A stretch of 64,000 bases of DNA from Micromonospora trifolii (GCF_022229005.1 NZ_JAKKFD010000026.1:1-64000); one strand, 5' to 3'. Positions 40,163 through 50,007 are shown, numbered from the stretch's first letter. Made by a program: numbers and translations. Notes: generated by a model not told the origin, from the letters alone.

Positions 40163-41379
40163 GCGGCCGGGGTGGCTGCCGAACTGGTGGAGGGACGAGC
40201 GGCGGTCGGCTCCGGCCCGACGGCGCGGCCGCGACGCGCGTCAACCGCGAGCAGCGTGAGCGCGGCCAGCATCAGCAGCCCGCCCGCGAGCGCCAGCGGG
40301 CGCGCCCCCGAGGAGGGCAGGAGGGCGCCGCCGAGCAGTGATCCGCCGGCGATGCCGGCGTTGAAGGCGGTGCTGACCCCGGCCGACGCGATGTCGGTGC
40401 TGCCCGGGGCGAGGTGCAGCATCCGGTTCTGCACGGCGGAGCCGAACGCCGCGTACGCGAGGCCGATCCCGGCGAGAAGCGCGACCACACCCGGTTTGAG
40501 CGCGCCGAGCGCGTACAGCCCGAGCAGCGAGCCTGTGCCGATGGCCAGCGGCGTCAGCAGCGAGGCGATCGGTCGGGTGTCCAGAGTCCGGGCCGCGACC
40601 AGGGTCCCGACGACGCCCGCCGCGCCGGAGACGAACAGCAGCGGCGCCAGCACCGCGTCGGCGAAGCCGCTGACGTCGAGCAGGAACGGTGTCACGTAGG
40701 TCTGCAGGGTCATGAAGCCGCCGATGCCGAGGGCGGTGGCGATCAGCAGGACGGCGAAGCGCCGCCCGTCCGGTGCGCTGCCCCGGGCGGCGCCGCCGGC
40801 GGCCGGGGGATAGGAGGGGAGGAGGAGGAGCACCGCGGCGGCGATCGCCACACCGATTCCGGCCAGCACCGCGAACGCCGCGCGCCAGCCGGCCTGCTGC
40901 CCGAGCCAGGTGCCGAGGGGTACGCCGAGCACCGGGGCGAGCGTCGCCCCGGTCCCGAACAGCGCCACCGCCCGGCCGCGCACGGCGACCGGGAACGGCC
41001 CGATCACCGTCGCCGTGGCGACGGACCAGAACAGCGCCTGGGCGAGGGCGGTCACCAGGCGGGTGCCGGCCAGCACGGCGTACGTCTGCGCGAGCGCGGC
41101 GGCGGCGTTCGCTGCGGCGAACAGGAGCATCGTGACGCCGAGCAGGTGCCGCCGGGGGACCCGCTGGGTCAGTCGGGTCAGCGGCACGGACGCCACCACC
41201 ACCACCACGGCGTACCCACTGACCAGGAGGCCCACCTGTGAGCGGGACCGGTCCAGATCCGGTGCGATGCGGGTCAGCAGACCGACTGGCAGCAACTCGG
41301 TCGTGATGAACGCGAAAGCGGCGAGGGAGAGCGTGACGAGCACGGCCCTGGCCCTTCGCGGCGACACCTCCGGTGCCAT
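40159..41379 (-). CDS. MFS transporter, drug/arabinose-efflux type
   Basis: This 406-residue exporter resembles the DHA1 AraJ/SotB/Cmx group. It starts LVTLSLAAFAFITTELLPVGLL, with the T-E-x-x-P motif typical of this branch, and has the loop PLTRLTQRVPRR. Motif C is visible in LAPVLGVPLGTWLGQQ. ATG at 41379 is used; an upstream Met gives an unlikely leader. The C-terminal ~25 residues are a polar tail. Confidence 0.88.
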   Translation of the reverse strand: MAPEVSPRRARAVLVTLSLAAFAFITTELLPVGLLTRIAPDLDRSRSQVGLLVSGYAVVVVVASVPLTRLTQRVPRRHLLGVTMLLFAAANAAAALAQTYAVLAGTRLVTALAQALFWSVATATVIGPFPVAVRGRAVALFGTGATLAPVLGVPLGTWLGQQAGWRAAFAVLAGIGVAIAAAVLLLLPSYPPAAGGAARGSAPDGRRFAVLLIATALGIGGFMTLQTYVTPFLLDVSGFADAVLAPLLFVSGAAGVVGTLVAARTLDTRPIASLLTPLAIGTGSLLGLYALGALKPGVVALLAGIGLAYAAFGSAVQNRMLHLAPGSTDIASAGVSTAFNAGIAGGSLLGGALLPSSGARPLALAGGLLMLAALTLLAVDARRGRAVGPEPTAARPSTSSAATPAA

Positions 41380-41443
41380 GGCCCACCCCCCATTCCAGGG
41401 GGTCACCGTAATGGAGGGCCCGACCCCCACTCCACGCTTGTGG

Positions 41444-42313
41444 TCAGGATCGCGTCCGGAACGGGGCCAGGACGGCGCGAATCTGATCGGCTGCGCCCCA
41501 GTCGTCGTCGAACTGGGCCAGCACGGCGAGGTGTTGTCGCAGCTGGATGACCGGCATCCGGGCCTCCCAGCCGGCGTCGAGCGAGGTCAGCTCCGCATAG
41601 ACCTCGAACATCCGTCGTGCCTCGGGTGGGGGCGAGGTGGACCAGACGTGCGCGAGGTCGACCTCGGCCCACACGTACGACACGGCCGGGTCGATCAGCG
41701 CCGGCGCTCCGTCCGCGGTGGCCAGGATGTTCTGTGCCCACAGGTCGCCGTGCGTCAGACACGCCGGACGCTCCGGCAGCAGCTCGGGCAGCCGGTCGCA
41801 GAGCCGTTCCAACGCCGAACGGTCGTCCGCGTCGAGCGCCGCCTCGACGCGGGGTTCGTGCAGCCAACGCAGCAGCCGGTGCTCCGCGAAGAAGGCGAAG
41901 CCGTCGTCGTTCCACGTGTTGACCTGGCGGCGGCGGCCCAGCCAGTTGTCGTGGTGCCAGCCGAAGCGGGGATGGGTGGTGCCCAGGTGCAGGCGGGCCA
42001 GCAGGTGTGCGAACTGCTCCCAGAAGGCCTCGCTGCGCGGCCTCTCCCGCAACACCGACAGCACCAGGACGTCCCGATCCGCCAGGATCACCTCGGGTGT
42101 CGCCACACCGCCGAGCTCGCGCAGGGCGGCCAGCCCTGCGGCCTCGGCGACGAAGACGTCGTCGGCCGGCGGGTCGGCGAAGCCCTTGACGAACAGCGCT
42201 GGGGCATCCCGGCGGGTGGCGATGCCCGCCAGCGCCGCGAGCCCGCCGGTCACCGGCTGCACCGCGACGACCTCACGCATGCCGGCCAGGTGCAGACGCT
42301 CCAGCAGGGTCAT
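41444..42313 (-). CDS. Fructosamine kinase-like phosphotransferase
   Basis: This 289-residue enzyme matches the fructosamine-3-kinase/ketosamine kinase family. It has VTGGLAALAGIATRRD for the nucleotide region, LFVKGFADPP, the substrate region TTHPRFGWHHDNWLGRRRQV, the catalytic loop LTHGDLWAQNIL and a metal-binding Asp in LIDPAVSY. It would phosphorylate glycated amines or a sugar for repair. Other APH-fold kinases cannot be excluded. Confidence 0.85.
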   Translation of the reverse strand: MTLLERLHLAGMREVVAVQPVTGGLAALAGIATRRDAPALFVKGFADPPADDVFVAEAAGLAALRELGGVATPEVILADRDVLVLSVLRERPRSEAFWEQFAHLLARLHLGTTHPRFGWHHDNWLGRRRQVNTWNDDGFAFFAEHRLLRWLHEPRVEAALDADDRSALERLCDRLPELLPERPACLTHGDLWAQNILATADGAPALIDPAVSYVWAEVDLAHVWSTSPPPEARRMFEVYAELTSLDAGWEARMPVIQLRQHLAVLAQFDDDWGAADQIRAVLAPFRTRS

Positions 42314-42413
42314 CCGGGACGCTCCTCAGGTCCGGCGTACGAGGGCCGCGGAGATCCTATGTGGCCGATCACTTCCTGCCCTGCCGGTGGCGGGGTGTTG
42401 GACACTGCTGGGC

Positions 42414-43451
42414 ATGGGTCACGTGTCGGTGGATCAGCAGCGGCTGGAGCGGACCGTCCGGGAGTTCGGTGCCCGGTGGACCAGAGACGCCGCCGACATC
42501 GAGACCTACCTGGCCGCCCAGGTCTCCGACGTGAGCCACCGTGAGGTGGTCGGCCCGCTGCTCGCCGCCAGTGGGGCCAGTGGTGTTGTCCGGGTCGGAG
42601 GTCGGGAGGTAGCGGCCTGGGGCGACCCGGACGTCCCGGAGATGGCGTTCAGCGTCACCAAGTCGGTCGTGGCGGTGGTGGCCGGCCTGGCCTTCGACGA
42701 CGGGTTGTTGGTGCCGGACCAACCGGTGCACCAGGCCGTCGACGTCCCCGAGTTCCGGGGGCCGCACAACGAGCAGATCACCTGGCGTCATCTGTTGCAG
42801 CAGTCGAGCCAGTGGGAGGGCGAGCTGTGGGGCAAGCCGACGAGCGTCGACGCGCAGAGCTTCCGGGAACGGACCGAGGTGCACGGCACGCCCCCGGGCC
42901 AGGGGTGGGCGTACAACGACGTGCGGATGAACCTGCTCGCGTACGCGCTGACGCTGCTGTTTCGCCGGTCGCTGCCGGAGCTGCTGCGGGAGCGGGTCAT
43001 GGACCCGCTGGGTGCCTCCGACCGGTGGTCGTGGCACGGGTACCGGACGAGCGTCGTCGACCTCGACGGCCGCCGGGTCGAGGTGGTCTCCGGCGGCGCG
43101 CACTGGGGCGGGGGACTGATCGTCCCGGCCCGGGACCTGGCCCTGATCGGGCAGCTCTTCCTGGACCGGGGGATCCATGCGGGGACGCGGCTGCTCAGCG
43201 CCGAATGGGTCGACCAGTCCTGGGCCCCGTGCCCGGTCAAACGGGAGTACGGCTATCTGTGGTGGCTCAACGATGAGCAGGTGCCGTGGCCCGGAGCCCC
43301 GGTGACCGGCCGCAGCGCCCGGGGCAACGGCGGACGACACCTGCTGTGGGTCGACCCGGCCCGGGAGCTCGTCCTCGCCTCCCACTGGACCGAGGAACCG
43401 CTCGACCTGATCCGGGAGGTTTCTCGTACCGTCACGAGCCTCACCGGTTGA
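42414..43451 (+). CDS. Serine hydrolase, class C beta-lactamase fold
   Basis: This 345-residue protein carries the S-x-x-K pair in MAFSVTKSVVAVV, the Tyr-x-Asn in GWAYNDVRMNL, and later beta-strands (GHREYGYLW-type region, YGYLWWLND). There is no signal peptide, so it is probably cytoplasmic, like many actinobacterial beta-lactamase/esterase relatives. Activity could be esterase or D-aminopeptidase. It is followed by another, weakly related serine hydrolase. Confidence 0.83.
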   Translation: MGHVSVDQQRLERTVREFGARWTRDAADIETYLAAQVSDVSHREVVGPLLAASGASGVVRVGGREVAAWGDPDVPEMAFSVTKSVVAVVAGLAFDDGLLVPDQPVHQAVDVPEFRGPHNEQITWRHLLQQSSQWEGELWGKPTSVDAQSFRERTEVHGTPPGQGWAYNDVRMNLLAYALTLLFRRSLPELLRERVMDPLGASDRWSWHGYRTSVVDLDGRRVEVVSGGAHWGGGLIVPARDLALIGQLFLDRGIHAGTRLLSAEWVDQSWAPCPVKREYGYLWWLNDEQVPWPGAPVTGRSARGNGGRHLLWVDPARELVLASHWTEEPLDLIREVSRTVTSLTG

Positions 43452-43493
43452 CCAGAGTTGATCCACCGGTAGGCGCTGTCGAGAATCGACGTC

Positions 43494-44855
43494 GTGGATT
43501 TGTCTCAGGACTGGGTCTCGCTGTTGGGCGAGCTTGACCGGCAGGTGTCGTCCGGGCGGCTATCACCGGACACCGCGGCGTTGCCCGAGCTGATGAGCAG
43601 CTACGACGTGCCGGGGGTCAGCCTCGCCGTCGGCGACGTGAGCGGGCAGGTGTGGGCGACGGGGTTCGGCGTAACGGCGGGCGGGACGTCGACTCCGGTG
43701 ACCGCGAGCACCGCCTTCGCGGCCTGTTCGATCAGTAAGCATGTCGCGGCGTTCGGAGCCCTGCTGCTGGTCCAGGCCGGTGTCCTGGACCTCGACGCCG
43801 ACATCGGCGAGTACCTCACCACATGGCACCTACCCGGCCGCGAAGACCACCAGGACATCACGGTACGACAGCTGCTGGCGCACACTGCCGGGCTCTCCGA
43901 CACCTGGTACCGCGGCTACGCCGCGGATCGCGCCCCGTCGCTGGTGCAGGTCCTGGAAGGCAGCGGCGCGACGACCACGCCACCGGTCCGGCCGACAGTG
44001 TTGCCGGGTAGCCGCTTCCGGTATTCGGGCAGCCACTACTCGGTGCTCCAGCAGCTGATGGTGGACGCGACCGGAACGCCGTTCGAGGACCTCCTGCGAA
44101 CTCTGGTGCTGGAACCGCTGGCCATGGCCGACAGCAGCTTCGACCAGCGGTTTCCGCATCAGCGGCCGGATCGGGTGGCACATGGCCACCACGGCGGCGG
44201 CACCCGGATTCCCGGCGGCTGGCGGACGCAACCGGAGCTGGCTGCGGCTGGACTGTGGAGCACCCCGAGCGACCTGCTCCGGCTCGACCTCGACATCGCC
44301 CGAGCCGTCTCGGGACGTTCGAAGCTGCTCGACGGCGACCTGGCCACCCAGATGCGCACACCGCAGATTCCTGGCGGCGGCTACGGGCTCGGCACCGAAC
44401 TCGACGACCGTCCCGGAGGTCGGCGTTTCGGACACACCGGGTTGAACGTCGGCTACACCTGCTTCTCCTACGTGTGGCCCGACAGCGGCGTAGCCGTAGC
44501 GGCGATGACCAACTCCGAGGATGGCTGGGAGCTGCTGGTCAGCATCCGTGCCGCCGCGGACCGTCGGTACGCCAGCACCAGAGTCACCGCCGTGCCGATT
44601 GCCGACGTCAGGGGCCGCTACGTGCTGCGCGACGACTACCCGATCGACATCGCGGTCACCGACGGCCAGCTGACCTTCACCGCGGCGACCCAGCAACCGG
44701 TCGTCCTCCTGGCGGACCCGGACGGTAGCTACCGACACCCGGACCTCGATCTGGAGGTCCGGTTCGTCCGGACCGATGATCAGCCCCACGTCCTCGAACT
44801 GCGTCAGGAAGGGGTCACGCAGACCGCGAGGCCAGCAACCGGGCAACCGGAGTAG
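43494..44855 (+). CDS. Serine hydrolase, class C beta-lactamase fold
   Basis: This 453-residue protein has the active-site SISKH (S-x-x-K) in ACSISKHVAAFGALL, the second motif in FRYSGSHYSVLQQL (Tyr-Ser-Gly), and GHTGLNVGYTCFSY with the KTG-like HTG. A C-terminal ~95-residue lipocalin-like extension follows (RGRYVLRDDYPIDIAVTDG). No signal peptide is visible. It lies 42 bp after the shorter hydrolase at 42414 and may be co-transcribed. Confidence 0.82.
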   Translation: MDLSQDWVSLLGELDRQVSSGRLSPDTAALPELMSSYDVPGVSLAVGDVSGQVWATGFGVTAGGTSTPVTASTAFAACSISKHVAAFGALLLVQAGVLDLDADIGEYLTTWHLPGREDHQDITVRQLLAHTAGLSDTWYRGYAADRAPSLVQVLEGSGATTTPPVRPTVLPGSRFRYSGSHYSVLQQLMVDATGTPFEDLLRTLVLEPLAMADSSFDQRFPHQRPDRVAHGHHGGGTRIPGGWRTQPELAAAGLWSTPSDLLRLDLDIARAVSGRSKLLDGDLATQMRTPQIPGGGYGLGTELDDRPGGRRFGHTGLNVGYTCFSYVWPDSGVAVAAMTNSEDGWELLVSIRAAADRRYASTRVTAVPIADVRGRYVLRDDYPIDIAVTDGQLTFTAATQQPVVLLADPDGSYRHPDLDLEVRFVRTDDQPHVLELRQEGVTQTARPATGQPE

Positions 44856-44864
44856 TCAGGTCCG

Positions 44865-45740
44865 TCAGGGTCGGTTGTGGACGAACCACGCGTCACCCGC
44901 CGGTAGGGCGACGGCGACCTCCCACTGGCTCAGTTCGAGGTCCGGGGCGAGCGCCTTGAGCTGGCCGGCAACGGCCCACGCCTCGTCACCCGGCGTCGGA
45001 CGACGACCCACCTGGAACTGGAGCATGGTGCCCCAGGACGCGACCAGGCAGGCGTCCCACCGGTGCCGCCACTGCGCCAGCACCTCGGCGAGCCGCTGCC
45101 GATCCTCCTCGGTGAGCGCACCGTAGAAGTCCACCCAGTATGCCGAGCTGCGGACGTCGCCGGTGGGCAGCAACATGAGCAGGACGCTGTCCGGCGCATA
45201 CCAGTAGTCGGTCTGCGTCACGAGCCGCACGTTGCCAAGCACCTGGGCGTGCAGGTCGGTGTCGGCGAGCAGCCTGTCGTACAGCGCCCGCTCCAGCACC
45301 GGGAGTGGCGTCGGCAGCGCCACGTCCGGCACCAGGGCGGTCAGGTCGACGCCGGTCGTGCCACGCGCGTAGAACTCGATTTCGTCCTCGTCGACCTGTT
45401 GGTCCTCGCTGTAGTCCCGGTAGGTCAGCCAGGGGTCGGACGACGCCGCGGCCTCGACGAACGCGCGCAGCTCCGACTCCGACGGACCCTGCTCGGGCTC
45501 GGACCGGATCGTCAGTGCGTCGTCGAAGTCGTCGGTGACCATGACGGGCCGGCGCCCGATGACCGGCACCAGCGCCTCGGCGGCCTGCCAGACCTCATGC
45601 AGACGGTCGGGGTCGACGTCGGCGACGAGGATGGTGCCCGATGGGCCGTGCCCGATCGGCAGGCCAGCCAGTGGCGTGCCCAGGAGAGCCGCTTCGATCT
45701 GGTTGAGGTCGTCTCGCACGCCGACAGCTTTGCCGTTCAC
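44865..45740 (-). CDS. DUF4253-like protein
   Basis: This 291-residue protein ends in the DUF4253 pattern: LAEVLAQWRHRWDACLVASW, LQFQVGRRPTPGDEAWAVAGQ and LSQWEVAVALPAGDAWFVHNRP. The N-terminus has GIGHGPSGTILVADV-like strand-turn-strand structure. Function unknown. Its GTG overlaps the DinB-like stop by 4 bp, so the two are coupled. Confidence 0.7.
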   Translation of the reverse strand: MNGKAVGVRDDLNQIEAALLGTPLAGLPIGHGPSGTILVADVDPDRLHEVWQAAEALVPVIGRRPVMVTDDFDDALTIRSEPEQGPSESELRAFVEAAASSDPWLTYRDYSEDQQVDEDEIEFYARGTTGVDLTALVPDVALPTPLPVLERALYDRLLADTDLHAQVLGNVRLVTQTDYWYAPDSVLLMLLPTGDVRSSAYWVDFYGALTEEDRQRLAEVLAQWRHRWDACLVASWGTMLQFQVGRRPTPGDEAWAVAGQLKALAPDLELSQWEVAVALPAGDAWFVHNRP

Positions 45741-46327
45741 CCGAAGTGGTCGGCCAGCTTCGTCAGCTTGCTGACGTAGGCAGGCCAGTCGTAGTCGTCG
45801 GGGATGTTGCTGTTGGTCCGCCGGAGGCCGACCGCCGTGTCGTGCTGTTCACGCATGATGTCGGCGTGCCCGGCGTGCCGGGCGAGATCGCAGGTCACGT
45901 GGATGATGATCCGCTGTAGCGTCACGTCCTGCCGACCTGGCCGCCACCACGGCACCTGCCCCGGCGCGTCGAGCGGTAGCTGGTCGATCGTCTGGTCGGC
46001 GAACGCGCCGACCCGGCGATACAGGTCGATCAGCCCGTCCTTTGTCTCGTCCTCGCTGGCGTACCAGTCTGCCTGCGGGTCCTCGTCGAACGCCGCCATG
46101 GGGACCAGCTCGTCAGGCGTCGGGAACTCGCGGCCGAAGGTGGGCCCGAAGTAGCCGGCTTCGACATTGAGGCAATGCTTGAGCGCACCCAGCAGGTTGT
46201 TGCCGGTCGCCGTGCGGGGCAGCCGGACCTCCCGTTCGCTGAGCCCGTCGAGCTTCCAGATGAGGTCTTCGCGGTTCTCCCGGAGGTAGTCGTGCAGCGC
46301 GGCCTTCGCATCGCTCGGATCAGCCAT
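45737..46327 (-). CDS. DinB-family (DUF664) protein
   Basis: This 196-residue four-helix protein has NLLGALKHCLNVEAGYFGPTF near the start and IIIHVTCDLARHAGHADIMRE at the end. The three histidines in those helices are the usual metal triad. Related proteins include thiol-dependent S-transferases and mycothiol-dependent isomerases. Exact reaction unknown. Confidence 0.83.
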   Translation of the reverse strand: MADPSDAKAALHDYLRENREDLIWKLDGLSEREVRLPRTATGNNLLGALKHCLNVEAGYFGPTFGREFPTPDELVPMAAFDEDPQADWYASEDETKDGLIDLYRRVGAFADQTIDQLPLDAPGQVPWWRPGRQDVTLQRIIIHVTCDLARHAGHADIMREQHDTAVGLRRTNSNIPDDYDWPAYVSKLTKLADHFG

Positions 46328-46368
46328 GCCCGCCAGTCTTCCCTATCCGCCGGGCCCACGCGCACCCT

Positions 46369-46400
46369 CGGCGGGCCGGTGCCGGGGCACCGGCCCGCCG
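46369..46400 (-). terminator. Hairpin terminator of the CBM2 hydrolase gene
   Basis: Perfect 15-bp arms (46369-46383 and 46386-46400, CGGCGGGCCGGTGCC and complement) lie 24 bp beyond the hydrolase stop codon. Confidence 0.72.
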
Positions 46401-46423
46401 AACGACTCGATCTGCCCGGGGTG

Positions 46424-47617
46424 TCAGCTTCCGGTGCAACTCGCTGTGGCGCCGGTGCCGCTACCGGCGCCCTGGAAGCCGAAACTGGTGGCCTGACCTG
46501 CTGCCAGTCGCCCGTTGTAGCTCTGGTTCGCGACGGTGATGGTCCCGCTGCTGCCGCTGCTGACCCCGTTCCAGAGCGAGCTGACCGACGCGCCGCTCGG
46601 CAGGGTGAGGGTGACCCGCCAGCCGGTCAGCGCCGTGGTCCCCGCGGTGACGCTGACGTTGGCGACGAATCCGCCGCTCCACTGGTCCTGGACGGAGTAG
46701 ACAGCGGTGCAGCCGGTGGTCCCGGTCGGCGGCGGCGTCGTCGGCGGCGGGGTGGTGGGAGGTGGTGTGCCGTCGTCGAGCGTCAGGTTCTTCTGCTGGA
46801 CGCTCCACTGGCTGCGGCACAGACCGCAGTCCGCGCCGACGAAATTGCGACCGGCGGTGGTGTCGCCCTTCAGGCGCCACGTGAAGTAGAGAGTCGCCAC
46901 CCTGCCGAACTCGCCGCCGTTGGCCTGGTCGTAGGTGCCGCCATGCCCGACGTTCAGGTTGCCCATGAAGGCGGGCAGGCCGGCGGGAAGCTTGCCCCAG
47001 TCGTCCATGGCGTTCGGGTAGGCGATGTCGCTGGGCCCGCCGACGAAGTAGGCGATCGGCTTGGTCAGCCTCCTGAGCTGGTAGTCGTCAGCGTCGTTGA
47101 GCAGACCGCTGCTGAAGATGCCGGTCGTGGTGACGCGCGGGTCGTTCGAGACGGCGTACGCCTCCAGACCTCCGCAGGAGAAGCCCGCGACGGCGACCTT
47201 GCTCGTGTCGATCTTGTTGAAGTACTTGCTGCCCTGCCGGGAGTTCTCGGCGATCGCCCAGTCGATGGACTGGGTGAGCATCTGGGAGGTGGTGGAGCCG
47301 GAGCCGTTCGGGGCGCCGTTGGCGATGGCGAGGAAGCCGTGGGAGGCGATCTCGCGGAGGAAGTTGCCCTGGGAGAGGCCGTTGGCCGAGCAGCCGCCGT
47401 TGCCCCACACGACGATGGGCAGGCGTTCGGACGGGAGGGTCTGCGGCCGGAAGATGGTGTGGTTGGCCAGGGTGGCCGAGGTTTCGTAGTCGGCGGGGTA
47501 GGGGCCGGAACCGCCGATGGCGGCGGACGCCGGTGTCCCGCCGAGCGCCATGATCACGGAGGTGACCGGGACGATGGCGGCCACCAGCCCCGCGTAGATC
47601 TTTGCTCGCCTTCTCAT
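46424..47617 (-). CDS. Secreted alpha/beta hydrolase with C-terminal CBM2
   Basis: This 397-residue protein has a signal peptide (KIYAGLVAAIVPVTSVIMAL). The alpha/beta hydrolase core has the oxyanion region IVVWGNGGC, the nucleophile elbow AGFSCGGLEA (G-x-S-x-G) and GHGGTYD with a candidate catalytic His. After a PPPTTPPPT linker comes a CBM2 (CTAVYSVQDQWSGGFVANV, ending TASC). It resembles dienelactone-hydrolase-like polysaccharide esterases. It may de-esterify plant cell-wall polymers while bound to cellulose. GGAGGA precedes the ATG. Confidence 0.85.
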   Translation of the reverse strand: MRRRAKIYAGLVAAIVPVTSVIMALGGTPASAAIGGSGPYPADYETSATLANHTIFRPQTLPSERLPIVVWGNGGCSANGLSQGNFLREIASHGFLAIANGAPNGSGSTTSQMLTQSIDWAIAENSRQGSKYFNKIDTSKVAVAGFSCGGLEAYAVSNDPRVTTTGIFSSGLLNDADDYQLRRLTKPIAYFVGGPSDIAYPNAMDDWGKLPAGLPAFMGNLNVGHGGTYDQANGGEFGRVATLYFTWRLKGDTTAGRNFVGADCGLCRSQWSVQQKNLTLDDGTPPPTTPPPTTPPPTGTTGCTAVYSVQDQWSGGFVANVSVTAGTTALTGWRVTLTLPSGASVSSLWNGVSSGSSGTITVANQSYNGRLAAGQATSFGFQGAGSGTGATASCTGS

Positions 47618-47900
47618 TGGATCCTCCAGGAACTGTCGCGGTGGCGCTCCCTGCGGTGGCGGTGGTGTCACTCGCGCCCCGACGAGAGTGGTCAGCGCTG
47701 GCCACGGGTCTGGTCGACGTGGGCGCGCCGCGGTCTGGGTGGCGGCCGTGCCCTCGGTCGCCACTGCCCGCTCATTCGGCGCCGGCGACCGCCCGGCCGC
47801 GGTCCCTACAGGCGCTCCGATGGGAAGCTGTATGCAGTTACTATCACTGCGGCAACGAAAAGTGTCAATGTCTTGGTGGCTCTGACCGGCCGCGACGTCG

Positions 47901-48890
47901 TCAGCCGGCGAGTGGGCCGCCGCCGTGCTTTCCGCCGGTCGGCTCCGGCCGAGAGGGATCCCGCGACGCCTGAAAGTGGGTGATCCACGAGGCGGCATCC
48001 GGCCAGTGCGGAGTCGCCACCTCGACCAGACGCGCCTTAGCGAGCGAACCGAGCAGGGTGTGGATGTCCAGGAAGGTCTCCCTGGCCTCCTGGCGAGGCC
48101 AGGTCTCCGGTAGCAGGTGCGGGGGGAGGTCCGGGTCGAGGTCGGCGAACTTCCGCCAGGAATCCATGGCGGAGGTCCGAGCCACCAGCGCCCGGGCCGC
48201 GTCCACCTCCCCGTCGCGCGCGGCTGCCCGCAGCTCCGCGTACTGCTCGACGAAGCTGGAGTACGCGGAGGCGAGCCCGGTCAGGTCGTACGCGGAGGCC
48301 GGACCGTGCGGCCCGGTCTCCTCGTCGAACCGGGCATGCAGAACCGACCATCGGGCACCCTCGACGTGGTGCAGCAGCTCGCGCAGCGCCTCCCGCGCCG
48401 GCGCGGCGTCGGATCCCGGCCGGATCCACACGCTGTCGTACAGGCCCACGAACCCCAGCGCGCTCAACGACCTGCGGAGCGCATGACGGGAGGCCTGGCC
48501 GGCGTTCGGAACGGAGAAGGACGCCAGCACCCATTCGCCGGTCCAGGGCGCCGGGCGGGAGCCGAAGTTCAGGAAGTGCCGCATCCGGGAGCGATGCTTG
48601 GCGATCGCCTGCGGCGTGAGGTGGTAGACCGGCGATCGGCCCCTCCTCCGCATGGCGATGAGACCCCGCCGGACCAGCCGGGACAGCGCCGCGCGGGCAC
48701 TGGACTCGCTGACCCCGAACTCCCGCAGAATCGCGATGACCGCCGTCGACGGCAGGTCGGCGTCCGAGGAGTCGAGGTACTCGCCGAGGACTGTCGTCAG
48801 CAGATGCTGCGGGCTGGACCCCGCCTGGGCCCGGGGCACTCGGACGTCGTCGGCGTTCACCCCGTCAGACTGCCGCACCAGGATGTTCAC
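47901..48890 (-). CDS. PaaX-family transcriptional regulator
   Basis: This 329-residue regulator has the PaaX N-terminal winged helix (LLTTVLGEYLDSSDADLPST, FGVSESSARAALSRLVRRGL), the central PaaX domain (VLASFSVPNAGQASRHALRR, LGFVGLYDSVWIRPG) and the C-terminal PaaX_C region (RKFADLDPDLPPHLLPETWP). PaaX senses aryl-CoA esters such as phenylacetyl-CoA. No paa genes are in the window, so the target lies elsewhere or the ligand differs. Confidence 0.9.
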   Translation of the reverse strand: MNILVRQSDGVNADDVRVPRAQAGSSPQHLLTTVLGEYLDSSDADLPSTAVIAILREFGVSESSARAALSRLVRRGLIAMRRRGRSPVYHLTPQAIAKHRSRMRHFLNFGSRPAPWTGEWVLASFSVPNAGQASRHALRRSLSALGFVGLYDSVWIRPGSDAAPAREALRELLHHVEGARWSVLHARFDEETGPHGPASAYDLTGLASAYSSFVEQYAELRAAARDGEVDAARALVARTSAMDSWRKFADLDPDLPPHLLPETWPRQEARETFLDIHTLLGSLAKARLVEVATPHWPDAASWITHFQASRDPSRPEPTGGKHGGGPLAG

Positions 48891-48954
48891 GGCTCGTCAG
48901 GTGGGGCGGGGGCAAGGCGCCGTCAGGGGCGGGTGGAGGCACTATCGTTCTGGC

Positions 48955-49452
48955 GTGCACATCCGTTTTGACGTCCCCGCCGATCCCGCCTACCCGGGCC
49001 GGGTGGCCGCCGCGCTCGGCAACGCCCGGCTCCGCAGATTCGGCTACATCGGGGCGGTCCTGGCGGCGGTCGGGATCATCGGTCTCGTCGTCTCGCGGGG
49101 GTTCGGGTGGGGCGAGCGGAGTTCGCCGCTGTGGACCGCACTGGTCGTGGCCGGCGTGCTGTCGATGCTGTACCGGCCGTGGGTCCTGGCGCGCGCCCGA
49201 CGTCGCTCCGGTAGCTACGCCGTCGAGGGCGCCTACGACATCACCGATGACAACATCATGATGCGCAGCGGCTCGGAGTCCGGCGGCATCGCCTGGGACG
49301 GGGTCGCCCAGGTGCGGGATGCCGGAGATTTCTGGGTCGTGTACGTCGGCCGAATGCCGGCGACAGTGATCCCGCGCTGGCTGATGTCCGCCGAGGATGC
49401 CGAGACGTTGCGCGCCTACATGACCGAACGAGGGCTGCTGCCCCGTCACTGA
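48955..49452 (+). CDS. YcxB-like membrane protein
   Basis: This 165-residue protein has two membrane helices (FGYIGAVLAAVGIIGLVVS, ALVVAGVLSMLYRPWVL) followed by a YcxB-like C-terminal domain (YDITDDNIMMRSGSESGGIA, VAQVRDAGDFWVVYVGRMPA, TVIPRWLMSAEDAETLR). The short beta domain probably faces the cytoplasm. Function unknown. GTG start at 48955. It is divergent from PaaX. Confidence 0.78.
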   Translation: MHIRFDVPADPAYPGRVAAALGNARLRRFGYIGAVLAAVGIIGLVVSRGFGWGERSSPLWTALVVAGVLSMLYRPWVLARARRRSGSYAVEGAYDITDDNIMMRSGSESGGIAWDGVAQVRDAGDFWVVYVGRMPATVIPRWLMSAEDAETLRAYMTERGLLPRH

Positions 49453-49632
49453 AGTCGGCCGCCGCTGGCCGCCGGGGGACCGGACCACCGCGTGCGGGTC
49501 GGTCGCGACGGAACACCGACGAGCCCTCCGTGTCGGCATCCCCGCCCCTGACCGTCTGCGGCTACCTATCCTCGACGGGGATGCACCAATCCGAGTAGTG
49601 GCCGTCGGCCCGACGGCTTACAGGAGGCCGTC

Positions 49633-50007
49633 ATGAGCAGCACGGATCGACCCGAGGGGATCAGCCCCACAGCGGTGGAGTCAGCGCCAGGCCTGTGGCG
49701 GATCGACCTGCAACGGCACGACCTCAGCATCCCCGGTCGAGAGGTCATTCAGACTCGGGTGGAGTTCACGCCGGATTCGCCACCGTTCAAGCATTTCCAC
49801 CCCGGCGAGGAAATCATCTGCGTCCTTCAGGGGACACTCGAATATCGGCTGGAGGGGCAGCCACCAATGGTGTGCAATCCCGGCGACGCGCTCACGGTCC
49901 CGTACGGTGTGCACCACCAGGCCCGCAACGTTGGCGACGGTATCGCTGTCGAACTGGCCACGTATGTGGTCGAGAAGGGGAAACCACTTCTCACCAAGGT
50001 GGAGTGA
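49633..50007 (+). CDS. Single-domain cupin protein
   Basis: This 124-residue beta-barrel protein has both cupin motifs: FKHFHPGEEIICVLQGTLEY with the two His and Glu ligands, and PGDALTVPYGVHHQARN with the second His. It could be a metal-dependent dioxygenase, isomerase or binding protein. AGGAGG at 49621-49626 precedes the ATG. It is followed 81 bp later by a small membrane protein gene. Confidence 0.85.
   Translation: MSSTDRPEGISPTAVESAPGLWRIDLQRHDLSIPGREVIQTRVEFTPDSPPFKHFHPGEEIICVLQGTLEYRLEGQPPMVCNPGDALTVPYGVHHQARNVGDGIAVELATYVVEKGKPLLTKVE

Noticed and set aside
41444..42313. Aminoglycoside resistance kinase
   Set aside because: The HGDLWAQN loop and the GWHHDNWLG region fit fructosamine kinases better than aminoglycoside phosphotransferases.
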